A stretch of 64,000 bases of DNA from an uncultured Tenacibaculum sp. (GCF_947494125.1 NZ_CANLTU010000006.1:124001-188000), one strand, 5' to 3'; positions 1 through 9,546 are shown, counted from the stretch's first letter. Numbers and translations: made by a program. The notes: generated by a model from the letters alone, not told the origin.

Positions 1-3
1 AGA

Positions 4-22
4 GTACACGAAAACGTACACG
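4..22. repeat. Short direct repeat next to tRNA scar
   Basis: GTACACG occurs at 4-10 and again at 16-22, a period of 12 bases. Short direct repeats beside an attachment core are typical arm-type integrase binding sites, and this pair lies about 50 bases from the truncated tRNA at 73-117. The repeat is seen directly; its role is inference. Confidence 0.35.
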
Positions 23-72
23 ATTTTATATAAAATTAAGCAAAATAGTATGGTTTTAGAGTTTTTGTAAAA

Positions 73-117
73 CTCATAACCCGAAGGTCACTGGTTCGAG
101 TCCAGTTCCCGCTACTA
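73..117 (+). tRNA. 3' half of initiator tRNA-fMet (CAT), truncated; attachment-site scar
   Basis: The segment holds an anticodon loop CTCATAA followed by CCCGA, the half-stem typical of initiator tRNA. Then come a five-base variable loop, a perfect T-arm (ACTGG, loop TTCGAGT, CCAGT), the acceptor 3' strand TCCCGCT and discriminator A at 114. The 5' half is absent: the bases before 73 neither pair with CCCGA nor supply the acceptor partner AGCGGGA. Loss of everything 5' of the anticodon loop with the downstream terminator kept is the usual product of tyrosine-recombinase integration into a tRNA gene. It should not give a functional tRNA. Confidence 0.75.
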
Positions 118-121
118 TAAG

Positions 122-150
122 AGAGTAATCATTTTGATTACTCTTTTTTG
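122..150 (+). terminator. Rho-independent terminator of the original tRNA locus
   Basis: A perfect 10-base stem (AGAGTAATCA with TGATTACTCT) around a TTT loop is followed by a run of T. It begins five bases after the tRNA 3' end. Confidence 0.85.
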
Positions 151-245
151 CTTTACAAAATAAACTTTATTTAATGAAATCGTATTATTATAAATAAAGA
201 TGTTATTTTTACCGAAATTTTTATAAACCTACTAACAGTATAAGA

Positions 246-692
246 ATGAGAAAATTAATAGTAGTATTGTTATTCGTAACTAGTATCATGTCTTATGGAC
301 AAATTCATAACCCAGTTAAATGGTCTACATCTGTAAAGAAAATATCAGATAAAGAAGCTGAGTTAATAGCTACCGTAAATCTTGAGGCTGATTGGCATAT
401 ATATTCACAGAATATACCTAAAGGAGGCCCAATTCCAACATTATTTTCTTTTATAGGGGATCAGCGTTACTTGAAAAAAGGAAATACAAAAGAAGGAGAA
501 GGACATGAAGTTGATGATAAAATGTTTGATATGCGTGTTAAATATTTTGATAAGAAAGCTGTTTTTACTCAGCGAATAAGATTAAAAACAACAGAAAAGT
601 TTACAATTAAAGGTACTGTAGAATATATGGTATGTTCTGGAGAAAATTGTTTACCTCCTAAAGAGATAGATTTATCTTTCTCAATAAATTAA
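246..692 (+). CDS. Stand-alone DsbD N-terminal-domain protein, exported
   Basis: This 148-residue protein has a signal peptide (cleavage near YGQ, residue 19) and then a single immunoglobulin-like domain of the type at the N terminus of DsbD. The end carries a cysteine pair in [16 protein letters not shown], nearly identical to [16 protein letters not shown] in the next gene, and both share KGGPIPT. It ends 26 bases before the full-length dsbD-like gene, so the two are probably cotranscribed. In DsbD the domain passes electrons from the membrane domain to periplasmic thiol partners. Here it may be a soluble periplasmic relay or a duplicate with another partner; that role is inference. Confidence 0.8.
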   Translation: MRKLIVVLLFVTSIMSYGQIHNPVKWSTSVKKISDKEAELIATVNLEADWHIYSQNIPKGGPIPTLFSFIGDQRYLKKGNTKEGEGHEVDDKMFDMRVKYFDKKAVFTQRIRLKTTEKFTIKGTVEYMVCSGENCLPPKEIDLSFSIN

Positions 693-718
693 AAAATTAT
701 CCCCTTAATAAAGTTTAA

Positions 719-2689
719 ATGAAGAATATTTTTGCATTCTTGTTCCTTTTTACGATTAGTTTTACCGTAAAAGGGCAAATACATAATCCGATTCAGTGGA
801 AGACTAAAGTAGAAAAGTTATCTGAATCAAAATATAAATTAAAAGCAGAAGCTACAATTGAAGAAGGATGGGCTTTGTATTCGCAAGAAGTTCCTAAAGG
901 AGGTCCAATCCCAACAACTTTTACGTATGACGACGAAGGAGGGAAAGTTAAATTACTTGGAAATACTTCAGAACCTAAAGGTAAAATAAAGTTTACAAAG
1001 CTTTTTAACGATGAAGGAATGAGTATAAAATCCTTCGCTATTAAAGCTGTTTTTGAGCAAGAAATAGAATTGGTAGATAACCAAATAAATACGGTTAATG
1101 CTTTTGTAGAGTTTATAGCTTGTACAGATGAACAATGTTTGCCTCCTAAAGAAATTGACTTAGCTTTTAATTTAGATAAAGCTACTTCAGCGGTAAAAAA
1201 TGAGGTGTCAGAAAAAACATCTTCTTCAAAAGAGAAAAAAGGATTATTAAGTATTTTTATTATAGCATTCTTATCAGGATTTGCAGCATTGTTAACACCA
1301 TGTGTGTTTCCTATGATTCCAATGACGGTTAGTTTTTTTACAAAACAAAGTAAAAGTAAAGCGGCAGGAATTCGTAATGCAATTATTTATGGATTATCAA
1401 TTATAGTAATTTATGTATTGCTAGGGATATTTGTAAGTGCAATTTTTGGTGCAGATGCTCTAAATGCATTATCAACAAATGTATGGTTTAATATTGCATT
1501 CTTCTTAATTTTATTAATTTTTGCAGCATCATTTTTAGGAGCTTTCGAAATTACATTACCTAGTTCATGGGGAACAAAAGTAGATGCCCAAGCTGATAGA
1601 GGGGGATTCATTGGAATTTTCTTTATGGCATTAGCTTTGGCAATAGTTTCGTTTTCATGTACAGGGCCAATAGTTGGAACATTGTTAGTTGAAGCAGCTT
1701 CAGGAGGAAGTCAAATAGGACCTATTGTAGGTATGCTAGGTTTTTCTTTAGCAATAGCTTTACCATTTGCACTATTTGCAGCATTCCCAGGTTGGTTAAA
1801 TTCATTACCAAAATCAGGAGGTTGGTTAAATACTGTAAAAGTTGTTTTAGGGTTTTTAGAATTAGCCTTAGCATTTAAATTTTTATCGAATGCAGATTTA
1901 GTATTGCAATTACACTTATTAGAAAGAGAAGTGTTTATTGCAATTTGGATAGCAATTTTTGGAGCTTTAGCATTTTATCTATTTGGAAAAATACAATTAC
2001 CTCATGATAGCCCAGTTTCACATATTTCTGTTGGAAGATTGAGTTTAGGATTAATCGTATTATCTTTTACAATTTATATGATACCAGGTTTATGGGGTGC
2101 ACCTTTAAATTTAATTAGTGCATTTCCACCACCACAACATTATAGCGAGTCTCCATATGGAGTTGGGTTTACTAAACAAGCTACAATTAGTGTGTCAAAC
2201 CAAGAAAATGATAATCATAGTGGATTGCCAGAAGGAGCACATTTAATGCCTCCACATGATATTGTCGCTTTTCACGATTATGATAAAGGTTTAGCGTATG
2301 CAAAAAAAATAGGAAAACCAGTTATGATAGATTTTACAGGACATGCTTGTGTTAACTGTCGTAAAATGGAACAAAATGTATGGGTAAAGCCTAAAGTTTT
2401 AGATGTTTTAAAGAATAAAGTAGTATTGATTTCTCTTTATGTAGATGATAAACGACCTTTAGAAGAGAATGAAGTAGTAGATTCTAAGTTAAACCCAGGA
2501 AAGAAACTGAAGTATATAGGTCAAAAATGGAGTGAGATGCAAACCATTAAATACAAAGCAAACTCACAACCATTTTATGTGTTAATGGCACATGATGAAT
2601 CTAATTTAATAGATCCAGTAGCATATACACCCGATGTAGATGAATATTATGATTGGTTAGAAAAAGGAATAGCGAATTATAAAAAATAA
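719..2689 (+). CDS. dsbD: Thiol:disulfide interchange protein DsbD
   Basis: This protein moves reducing power from cytoplasmic thioredoxin across the inner membrane. Its 656 residues show a signal peptide, a periplasmic N-terminal domain (to about residue 150) with the pair CTDEQC, then a hydrophobic region of eight or so membrane segments (about 175-460). The membrane cysteines are in TPCVFP (C195) and SCTGPIVG (C314). The thioredoxin-like C-terminal domain has the redox motif CVNC at 544-547. All three expected cysteine pairs are present and the length is normal. It follows the stand-alone N-domain gene and ends at a strong terminator. Confidence 0.93.
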   Translation: MKNIFAFLFLFTISFTVKGQIHNPIQWKTKVEKLSESKYKLKAEATIEEGWALYSQEVPKGGPIPTTFTYDDEGGKVKLLGNTSEPKGKIKFTKLFNDEGMSIKSFAIKAVFEQEIELVDNQINTVNAFVEFIACTDEQCLPPKEIDLAFNLDKATSAVKNEVSEKTSSSKEKKGLLSIFIIAFLSGFAALLTPCVFPMIPMTVSFFTKQSKSKAAGIRNAIIYGLSIIVIYVLLGIFVSAIFGADALNALSTNVWFNIAFFLILLIFAASFLGAFEITLPSSWGTKVDAQADRGGFIGIFFMALALAIVSFSCTGPIVGTLLVEAASGGSQIGPIVGMLGFSLAIALPFALFAAFPGWLNSLPKSGGWLNTVKVVLGFLELALAFKFLSNADLVLQLHLLEREVFIAIWIAIFGALAFYLFGKIQLPHDSPVSHISVGRLSLGLIVLSFTIYMIPGLWGAPLNLISAFPPPQHYSESPYGVGFTKQATISVSNQENDNHSGLPEGAHLMPPHDIVAFHDYDKGLAYAKKIGKPVMIDFTGHACVNCRKMEQNVWVKPKVLDVLKNKVVLISLYVDDKRPLEENEVVDSKLNPGKKLKYIGQKWSEMQTIKYKANSQPFYVLMAHDESNLIDPVAYTPDVDEYYDWLEKGIANYKK

Positions 2690-2694
2690 ATAAA

Positions 2695-2729
2695 AAAACA
2701 CTTTAGAAAACTCTAAAGTGTTTTTTTTT
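2695..2729 (+). terminator. Rho-independent terminator after dsbD
   Basis: A 13-base stem (arm containing CACTTTAGA) with a four-base loop is followed by at least nine T. It starts six bases after the dsbD stop. Confidence 0.9.
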
Positions 2730-2752
2730 GAAATAAAGTAAACGGCGTTAAA

Positions 2753-4066
2753 CTATTTTACAGGATATAGTTTAACCTCTTTACCAAGCCAATTTTGTAA
2801 TTTATTGTAAATTTTTTGCTGATCTTCTTTAGAAAAATGTTTAATTCTTGTACCATGGTCGGCATCAGCTAATACCATTTTTAAAGCATCAATATTTGGT
2901 TTTGGAGTTGGAGCGCAAGCACCCCAAGGGTCGTATGCACCATAAATATATAGTATATTATTTCCTTTGTTTTCAACAAAATCTCTTACATCTTTAATGT
3001 AATTTTCATTGTATAATAAATCCACATTCTTAGGAGCAAACCTCATGTTTGATGAAGAAGTTACTATCTTTAATAAGTCTTTCACAGGTTCTAAATCAAA
3101 GCCATAATAACCTAATTCTTTAATGTGTTGATAAAAAGAAGGTAGGTAATAGTTAAACCCCCAGTCGTTATATAAACCAAATCCAGACACTTTTACTAAA
3201 TAGTCGAAGAATTCTTTTGAAGTAGCATTTTCAGAAGGAATTTCGTTACACTTTCCACCCCATTGCCAAAATGAAAAAGGAAACTCTAAAACAGAATATT
3301 CTAGGGCTTCTTCTTGTGAAACCTCAGTAAAACTCATTTTATTTTCTTCTGCATAAGTAGCTAAATGCTTAAGTATTTTAGTTCTATTTTTTAGTATTGC
3401 CCTTTGAAAATTTTTAATAGCATCTCTACATTCTTTAGTACCTACAGAATTAATTAAGTTAGTAGTTCTTATATCTTCTAAGCCATTAATTAAAGGAGCT
3501 ACATAAGGAACAGCAACATCTACGTCATTTGGATATTTAGATTTGTAAATCAACGTAGTTTCACCACCTTTACTAATTCCAGAAGACAACCATTTACCCT
3601 TATATAGTTTTTTTAATTTACTTACTATAGTATGATAATCTTCAATAGCATTGTCGTTAGTTAAATATTTCCAAGGAATAGAGTCAGGTCTAGATTTTCC
3701 ATACATTCTATATTCAACAATTACTTGATTAGATTTTAAAAGTTTACTTAGTTCAGTTGTTCTATTTTTAGAAGCATAACCATCAGTAATTATAACAGTT
3801 GGATTTTTATAATCGGTATGAGAAACATACATATAATGTTTAAAAGTTCCTTCAGAAGGATTTTTAGGATTCAAATTTTGCTCTAAAACAACTTGATAAG
3901 CTTCAGTAAAATGATTTTTAATTTTAATAGAATCTATTTGCGCTTTAGGAAATAAACTTTGTAGTTGGTTTTTAAATATGATTTCCTTTTTCTCTTTTGT
4001 TTCTTTACAAGAAAGAAGAGTTATTAGAAAAAGAAAAGGTAAAAATTTAAATAGTTTCATAATCAA
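2753..4066 (-). CDS. S37-family tripeptidyl aminopeptidase-like lipoprotein
   Basis: This is a 437-residue alpha/beta-hydrolase-fold protein with a lipoprotein signal peptide; the lipobox LLSC places the acylated cysteine near residue 20. The nucleophile elbow GISKGG (Ser about 165), an aspartate in YGAYDPWG (about 379) and a histidine in DADHGTR (about 404) form a plausible triad. The pattern matches peptidase family S37 (PS-10), which removes tripeptides from N termini. It is transcribed away from the hydroxyproline genes that start at 4181. A role in trimming imported or surface-bound proline-rich peptides is inference from that position. Confidence 0.75.
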   Translation of the reverse strand: MIMKLFKFLPFLFLITLLSCKETKEKKEIIFKNQLQSLFPKAQIDSIKIKNHFTEAYQVVLEQNLNPKNPSEGTFKHYMYVSHTDYKNPTVIITDGYASKNRTTELSKLLKSNQVIVEYRMYGKSRPDSIPWKYLTNDNAIEDYHTIVSKLKKLYKGKWLSSGISKGGETTLIYKSKYPNDVDVAVPYVAPLINGLEDIRTTNLINSVGTKECRDAIKNFQRAILKNRTKILKHLATYAEENKMSFTEVSQEEALEYSVLEFPFSFWQWGGKCNEIPSENATSKEFFDYLVKVSGFGLYNDWGFNYYLPSFYQHIKELGYYGFDLEPVKDLLKIVTSSSNMRFAPKNVDLLYNENYIKDVRDFVENKGNNILYIYGAYDPWGACAPTPKPNIDALKMVLADADHGTRIKHFSKEDQQKIYNKLQNWLGKEVKLYPVK

Positions 4067-4180
4067 ATATTTATTGGTTAAAATTAAAGGCTTTAGAAAA
4101 TCATAGATGATACTATTTTATCTATATTCATGTAAATATTGATTTGTATTAGGGTAAAATATTCTTAAAAACTAAAAAAC

Positions 4181-5155
4181 ATGTACTTTTATGCTATGAA
4201 CCCTATTATTCAAATAAGTAGCGATTTTATTGAAGGAAACACGAGTTTTCTAGAATTAATTTCAGAATTAAAACAAAGCTTTTCAAAAAAAGAGGTGATT
4301 GTTCCAATGAGACATCATCACGATTTTCCCAACCCAGAAGTTGAAGCAGATTCTACATTATTATTGATGCCAGCATGGGAACCTAATAAAAATGCAGGAG
4401 TAAAAATAGTAACCGTAAGTCCGGAGAATGGTCAATTTAATTTGCCTTCTATAAATGGAACATATATATATTTAGATGCTTTAAAGGGCACTATTAAAGC
4501 AATTTTAGAAGCAAAAAGTTTAACAGTAAAAAGAACAGCGGCTGCTTCAGCTTTAGCATCCACATTTTTATCGAAAGAAAGTTCAAGTTCTTTATTAATG
4601 ATTGGAACTGGAGCTTTGTCGATTAATTTAATTAAAGCACATGCAGCGGTAAGACCTATAGAAAATGTATTTGTTTGGGGAAGAAATTACAATAAAGCGA
4701 TAGAAATAGCTAACAGTTTAAAGAATGAGAATTTTAGAGTAAAAGCTGTAAAAACAATAGAAGAAAAGATTGGAGAGGTAGCTATTATATCGTGTGCAAC
4801 GTTATCTACAACGCCTTTAGTTTTAGGTAAGTTTATAAAAGAAGGACAGCATATAGACCTTGTGGGATCGTATAAAAAAGATATGAGAGAGGCTGATGAC
4901 GATGTGATAACTAAAGCAACTGTATTTGTAGATACTTTTCAAGGAGGTTTAAAAGAAAGCGGAGATATTGTAATACCATTAGAAAATGGAACGCTTAAAG
5001 AAGAGGAAATCAAGGCAGATTTATTTGAATTAAGTTCAGGTCAGAAAAAAGGAAGGATTTCAGAAAAAGAAATAACAGTTTTTAAATCGGTAGGGCATGC
5101 CTTGGAAGATTTAGCCGCTGCAAACTATTATTACAATGAATATACCAATGAGTAG
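4181..5155 (+). CDS. Delta1-pyrroline-2-carboxylate reductase (ornithine cyclodeaminase family)
   Basis: The 324-residue product belongs to the ornithine cyclodeaminase/mu-crystallin family. The NAD(P)-binding Rossmann motif is GTGALSINLIKAH near 142-154, and the family region LVGSYKKDMREAD lies near 230. In bacteria, members paired with trans-3-hydroxyproline dehydratase reduce delta1-pyrroline-2-carboxylate to L-proline, and that dehydratase is the next gene, overlapping this one by 8 bases. That pairing favours the reductase over true ornithine cyclodeaminase. A second in-frame ATG at 4196 (MNPIIQ) is an equally plausible start. A weak -7-like TTGATTTG lies at 4139-4146. Confidence 0.82.
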   Translation: MYFYAMNPIIQISSDFIEGNTSFLELISELKQSFSKKEVIVPMRHHHDFPNPEVEADSTLLLMPAWEPNKNAGVKIVTVSPENGQFNLPSINGTYIYLDALKGTIKAILEAKSLTVKRTAAASALASTFLSKESSSSLLMIGTGALSINLIKAHAAVRPIENVFVWGRNYNKAIEIANSLKNENFRVKAVKTIEEKIGEVAIISCATLSTTPLVLGKFIKEGQHIDLVGSYKKDMREADDDVITKATVFVDTFQGGLKESGDIVIPLENGTLKEEEIKADLFELSSGQKKGRISEKEITVFKSVGHALEDLAAANYYYNEYTNE

Positions 5156-6215
5156 AACATACCAAAACATACTTTCAAAAACAGAATTTAACCCGTCAGA
5201 AGATTGGTTCCAAATTAAAACCATAGATATGCACACCGGAGGAGAGCCTCTACGTGTTATTGTTGATGGATTCCCAGAGTTAAAAGGAAATTCGGTATTA
5301 GAGTATCGCAGATATTGTAAAGAAAACTATGATTATTTACGAACTGCTTTAATGTTTGAACCACGTGGACATGCGGATATGTATGGGTGTATTTTATTAC
5401 CTCCAAATGATAATGATGGCGATTTTGGAATTCTATTTTTACATAACGAAGGATATTCTACAATGTGTGGACACGCTATTATTGCTATTTCTACATTGGC
5501 AGTAGAAATGAATTGGATTGATGTAAAAGAAGGGGACAATATTTTAAAAATAGACGCTCCTTGTGGTCGAATAACTTCATATGCAAATGTAAAAGAAGGA
5601 AAAGTAACGGGAGTACGTTTTCATTGTGTGCCAAGTTTTGTTGTTGGTTTAGATAGAAAGGTACATGTAGAAGGAATAGGAGAGGTGGTGTATGACTTAG
5701 CCTATGGAGGTGCTTTTTATGCCTATGTTGATATGGCTAAAAATAATTTAGATTTTGATTTAAGCCCTGAGTCCTACCGTAAATTGATTAGTAAAGGAAT
5801 GGATATTAAACATTCGGTAATGAAGGAAGATAAAGAAATAGTACATCCATATGAAGAAGACTTAAGCTTTTTATATGGAACTATATTTATCGATAATACA
5901 AAACAAGAGTCAGGTAATGATAGTAGAAATGTTTGCATTTTTGCTGAGGGTGAGGTAGATCGTTGTCCTACAGGATCAGGAGTGTCAGGAAGAATGGCAA
6001 TACATAAGGCTAGAAAAGAAATAGGCTTTGGTGAAACTATGACTATTGAAAGTATAACAGATTCAGTATTTAAGGGATCAGTAGTTTCAGAAGACCAATA
6101 TGGTTCGTTTACATCAGTAATACCACAAGTAGAAGGAACTGCTTATATTACGGGAAAACAAACTTTTGTAATAGATCCTAACGATCCAATGAAAGATGGA
6201 TTTATACTAAGATAA
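5148..6215 (+). CDS. trans-3-hydroxy-L-proline dehydratase (proline racemase family)
   Basis: The protein belongs to the proline racemase/hydroxyproline epimerase family. The first catalytic motif MCGH is intact (Cys about residue 107). The second, normally DRSPCGTG, reads DRCPTGSG, so threonine replaces the second catalytic cysteine. That Cys/Thr pair marks trans-3-hydroxyproline dehydratases, which release water to give delta1-pyrroline-2-carboxylate instead of racemising. The preceding reductase completes conversion to L-proline. The start at 5148 gives an ATGAGTAG overlap with the upstream stop, suggesting translational coupling; an in-frame ATG at 5136 is possible. The 3' end overlaps the convergent aminopeptidase P gene by 9 bases. 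Confidence 0.85.
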   Translation: MSRTYQNILSKTEFNPSEDWFQIKTIDMHTGGEPLRVIVDGFPELKGNSVLEYRRYCKENYDYLRTALMFEPRGHADMYGCILLPPNDNDGDFGILFLHNEGYSTMCGHAIIAISTLAVEMNWIDVKEGDNILKIDAPCGRITSYANVKEGKVTGVRFHCVPSFVVGLDRKVHVEGIGEVVYDLAYGGAFYAYVDMAKNNLDFDLSPESYRKLISKGMDIKHSVMKEDKEIVHPYEEDLSFLYGTIFIDNTKQESGNDSRNVCIFAEGEVDRCPTGSGVSGRMAIHKARKEIGFGETMTIESITDSVFKGSVVSEDQYGSFTSVIPQVEGTAYITGKQTFVIDPNDPMKDGFILR

Positions 6216-8000
6216 TTCTATAGATTTACATTTATTTTGTAACCAGTTCACTTCATTATTGTTTAATAAAGGAGTGAGTTTTTTTATTACTTTTTGATGG
6301 TAAGAGTTCAACCATTTTATTTCTTTATTGGTTAACATGTTAACATCGATTAGTTGTGTGTCAATATAACAAAGGGTTAAAGGTCTAAATCCTAAAAATG
6401 TACCAAATGCTGTTTTTTGAGTTACTTCAGAAAGAACAATGTTTTCAATTCTAATTCCAAATTCGTTAGTTACATAACAACCCGGTTCTATGGTTGTAAA
6501 TTGATTAGCGAAATGAGGTGTTGTACCCCTAACGGTAGTAGCTCCTGTAGCAAAACCTTGAGCAGGCTCGTGTACCATACCAAAACTACCAATACCATGT
6601 CCGGTTCCGTGTGGATAGTTTAAACCATTTTGCCATAAATACATACGAGCAAAAGCATCAATTTGAGCTCCAGTAGTTCCTAAAGGAAATTGTTGTTGTT
6701 CTAAAGAAATATAGCCTTTTAAAACCGATGTATACGCAGTTTTTATTTTTTTAGAAGGAGTACCTCCTAACCATATAGTTCTTGTAATATCTGTAGTACC
6801 GTCTTTATATTGAGCGCCACTATCTAATAATAAAATCCCTTCATTGTTTACCAAGGAAGAACCTTGTTCGGGTGCTGTATAATGAATAATAGCACCATTT
6901 TTTTTATACCCAACAATGGCAGCAAAAGATTCACCAACATAATATTCTTGTTGTTGTCTAAAACTTTCTAGTTTTTTTCCTAATTCGTATTCAGAAATTG
7001 ATTTTTTTTCTAATTCTTTTTCCAGCCAAATAAAGAATTTTGTTAGTGCTACACCGTCTTTCAGCATGCATTTTTCTTCACCTTGTATTTCAACAATATT
7101 TTTTATGGCTTTTAACTCTTTAACTATTGAGTTTTGATACTGGAACTTACCATTTATGGCATCAAAAACAGCATAATTTAAAGAAGAAGAATCAGTAATA
7201 ATATTTTTATTATTGGTTACTGAAGGTAAAATAGTTGCAATTGAATCGTAAGAAACTATTTCAATATGCAGCTTTTCAAAAGCGGAAATAGCAGATTGAG
7301 AAAATCTATTTTTATTACAGAATAAAAGAGTTTTTTCTTTTCCTACTAATGCATATGCAGTAACTAGAGGGGTAAAATCAACATCTCGAGAACGTATATT
7401 AAACAGCCATGCTATTTCGTCTAATGAAGAAAATAAATAGTAATCGGCATTTTGTTTTCGAATTTTTTCTTGAACTTTTGATAGTTTTGAAGCAGTAGTT
7501 TCTCCACTAAATTCAAAAGGATGTAGATCTATTTCAAAATTTGGAAGACCGGGTCTGTCTGTCCAGATATTTTTAGTTAAACGAGGCTCGTTTTGTAATT
7601 GAATTTGCTTTTCATTAGCAAAGCTCAATATATAATCTATTTGCGATTTAGAGAATTGACGGTAATCTATTCCTATTACCGAATTATTTTTTAATAAATC
7701 GCAAAGCCATTTTACATGTTCCGGCGCGTGTGGTATAGATTGTTTATGTAACTTAACTTCAGTACCACTGCATTCGTCATTAAATTGTAAAAAGTAACGA
7801 GAGTCAGTCCATAAAGCCGCAGTGTCTTGTGTAATAACTAATGTTCCAGCTGAACCAGTAAAACCTGAAAAATATTCACGTAATTTCCAATAATCAGCTA
7901 CATATTCAGATTGATGTGGGTCTGTTGATGGAATAATAAATGCATCTATTTTTTTTAGAAGCATTTCTTTTCTTAAGGCAGCTAGTTTTTCTGAAATCAT
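6207..8000 (-). CDS. Xaa-Pro aminopeptidase (aminopeptidase P, M24B)
   Basis: This enzyme removes an N-terminal residue preceding proline or hydroxyproline. The 597-residue length fits the long, three-domain aminopeptidase P type: two creatinase-like N-terminal domains (MKSK-type start, WTDSRYFLQ near 65) and a C-terminal pita-bread catalytic domain. Metal ligands are visible in LLLDSGAQYKDGTTDITRT, HGTGHGIG, TIEPGCY and IRIENIV. It has no signal peptide, so it should be cytoplasmic. It is last in the minus-strand hydroxyproline operon, 30 bases after the dehydrogenase, which fits release of imino acids from imported peptides. Confidence 0.9.
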   Translation of the reverse strand: MISEKLAALRKEMLLKKIDAFIIPSTDPHQSEYVADYWKLREYFSGFTGSAGTLVITQDTAALWTDSRYFLQFNDECSGTEVKLHKQSIPHAPEHVKWLCDLLKNNSVIGIDYRQFSKSQIDYILSFANEKQIQLQNEPRLTKNIWTDRPGLPNFEIDLHPFEFSGETTASKLSKVQEKIRKQNADYYLFSSLDEIAWLFNIRSRDVDFTPLVTAYALVGKEKTLLFCNKNRFSQSAISAFEKLHIEIVSYDSIATILPSVTNNKNIITDSSSLNYAVFDAINGKFQYQNSIVKELKAIKNIVEIQGEEKCMLKDGVALTKFFIWLEKELEKKSISEYELGKKLESFRQQQEYYVGESFAAIVGYKKNGAIIHYTAPEQGSSLVNNEGILLLDSGAQYKDGTTDITRTIWLGGTPSKKIKTAYTSVLKGYISLEQQQFPLGTTGAQIDAFARMYLWQNGLNYPHGTGHGIGSFGMVHEPAQGFATGATTVRGTTPHFANQFTTIEPGCYVTNEFGIRIENIVLSEVTQKTAFGTFLGFRPLTLCYIDTQLIDVNMLTNKEIKWLNSYHQKVIKKLTPLLNNNEVNWLQNKCKSIELS

Positions 8001-8030
8001 TCGATAAAATTAATAAATTTAAAAATGCTT

Positions 8031-9278
8031 TTAAGCAAATCGTTCTACATTAAAAGGAGTTAAGTTCAGACTAGGTTTTTTATCAGAAATAATTTCTGAA
8101 ACTAGTTTTCCGGTTGCGGGTCCTAAACTCCATCCCATCATAGCATGACCAGTCGCTACAGTAACATTTTTAATTTTAGACAAACGTCCAATATAAGGCA
8201 AACCGTCTGGAGAACACGGACGTAAACCACAATCGGCATTGTCAATATCTTCTTGATTTATTTTTAAACCGTTATAATATTGTTCACCCGCATAGGCAAT
8301 TGTTTTTACTCGTGCTGGGTTTATTTTATGGTTAATACCTCCAATTTCCATGGTTCCTGCAAATCGAGTAAAACCATTCATAGGCGTAACGGCAACTTTA
8401 GCTTCCATAAGAATTGCTGGAATTGTAATACCAGTGTTTTCTTTCACATTAATTCTATAGCCTTTTCCTGCTTGCACAGGGATATTTATTTGTAGCTTTT
8501 TGGCTAAATCTTGTGTCCAAGAACCAGTTGCTAAAACATATTCGTCTGCCAATATGGTTTGTTTATTGGTATCGATTGAAGCTACTTTATTGTTGGAAAT
8601 ATTAATATTTAAAACTTCTTCATTTGATAAAAAAGTAACTCCGTTTTTTTCTAAATGTGATTTTAATTGAGGAATAAACTCATTGGGAGTCATATGCGCA
8701 TCGGAATGATAGTATACAGCTCCTTTAATATTTAAGTTGCTATTAGGTTCTAGTTTTAGAACTTCTTCTTTGGTTAAATTTTCAACTTTTAATCCTTCTC
8801 TAATAGCTTGTTTTCCAACGTTCCATTCTTCTTCACCTGCTTTGTCTGTTTTATAGTACATTAACAATCCTTTACCTTGATAAAAGAAATCAAAATCATT
8901 AGAAGTTTTTATGCTTTCATATAGTTCCTTGCTGAATAAATTAATGTCTTTAATAACAGGAATTGATTGTTGTACTTTTTTATGGGTAGAAGCTTTTTTA
9001 AAAAGTAATGACCATTTAAAAAAATCAAGATCTAATCGAGGTTTAATAGATAGAGGACTTGTAGAACTAAACATCCATTTAATTCCTTTATTAATCATTC
9101 CTGGAGCAGCTAAAGAAATTATATGACTAGGTGTAATAATGCCTGCGTTAACATGTGAAGCACCAGATGAAAAATCAGATTTATCAATAATTGTTACCTC
9201 ATGTCCAGCTTTTTGCAAATAATAAGCTGAAGATAAACCTATAATTCCACCCCCAATGATTACTACTTTTTTATTCAT
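8031..9278 (-). CDS. FAD-dependent D-hydroxyproline dehydrogenase (DadA-like D-amino acid dehydrogenase)
   Basis: This 415-residue FAD oxidoreductase of the DAO family begins with the dinucleotide-binding motif VIIGGGIIGLSSAYYL and ends with GLRPCSPDGLPYIG and ATGHAMMGWSLGPATG, as in DadA-type dehydrogenases. In the bacterial trans-4-hydroxyproline pathway such an enzyme oxidises cis-4-hydroxy-D-proline to delta1-pyrroline-4-hydroxy-2-carboxylate. The flanking epimerase, deaminase and semialdehyde dehydrogenase make that assignment strong. Its start overlaps the end of the small gene 9271-9546 by 8 bases, so the two are translationally linked. It is a single-chain form, unlike the heteromeric LhpBEF type. 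Confidence 0.85.
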   Translation of the reverse strand: MNKKVVIIGGGIIGLSSAYYLQKAGHEVTIIDKSDFSSGASHVNAGIITPSHIISLAAPGMINKGIKWMFSSTSPLSIKPRLDLDFFKWSLLFKKASTHKKVQQSIPVIKDINLFSKELYESIKTSNDFDFFYQGKGLLMYYKTDKAGEEEWNVGKQAIREGLKVENLTKEEVLKLEPNSNLNIKGAVYYHSDAHMTPNEFIPQLKSHLEKNGVTFLSNEEVLNINISNNKVASIDTNKQTILADEYVLATGSWTQDLAKKLQINIPVQAGKGYRINVKENTGITIPAILMEAKVAVTPMNGFTRFAGTMEIGGINHKINPARVKTIAYAGEQYYNGLKINQEDIDNADCGLRPCSPDGLPYIGRLSKIKNVTVATGHAMMGWSLGPATGKLVSEIISDKKPSLNLTPFNVERFA

Positions 9279-9546
9279 TACTACTTTTTTTAATAATAGA
9301 ATTTACAGTTATAACCCTAAAAGTATTTGAGTTAATTGTGATTTTGATATTATCTTGTTTATTTGTGATATAAAAATTCTTTCCTTTTTTTAGGTAATCT
9401 TCTATAGGAGCTTCACTCAATACTCTTTTTATGAATATTTCAATTTCATTTTTTGAAAAAGAAGTTTTCAGTTTCTTATTTATTCTTTCATAAACAAGTT
9501 CAGTATAACAGTGATTTTCTAGAATTTCTTTTTTATTGATCTTCAC
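9271..9546 (-). CDS. Small DUF3781-like protein in hydroxyproline operon
   Basis: A 91-residue soluble protein with no signal peptide or membrane segment. The sequence has CYTELVYERINKKL near the start and a C-terminal stretch with GKNFYITN, INSNTFRVITV. From memory this resembles the DUF3781 family, whose function is unknown; no search was run. It starts 11 bases after the epimerase and overlaps the dehydrogenase start by 8 bases, so it is inside the operon and not a stray ORF. It could be an accessory protein of the dehydrogenase or epimerase, which is inference from position only. Confidence 0.7.
   Translation of the reverse strand: MKINKKEILENHCYTELVYERINKKLKTSFSKNEIEIFIKRVLSEAPIEDYLKKGKNFYITNKQDNIKITINSNTFRVITVNSIIKKSSNE

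Noticed and set aside
1..117. Intron-containing tRNA-fMet (group I intron in the anticodon loop)
   Set aside because: The 3' piece begins at the anticodon loop, but no terminal intron G or group I core elements are visible and the 5' exon is not in the window. An integration scar explains it more simply.
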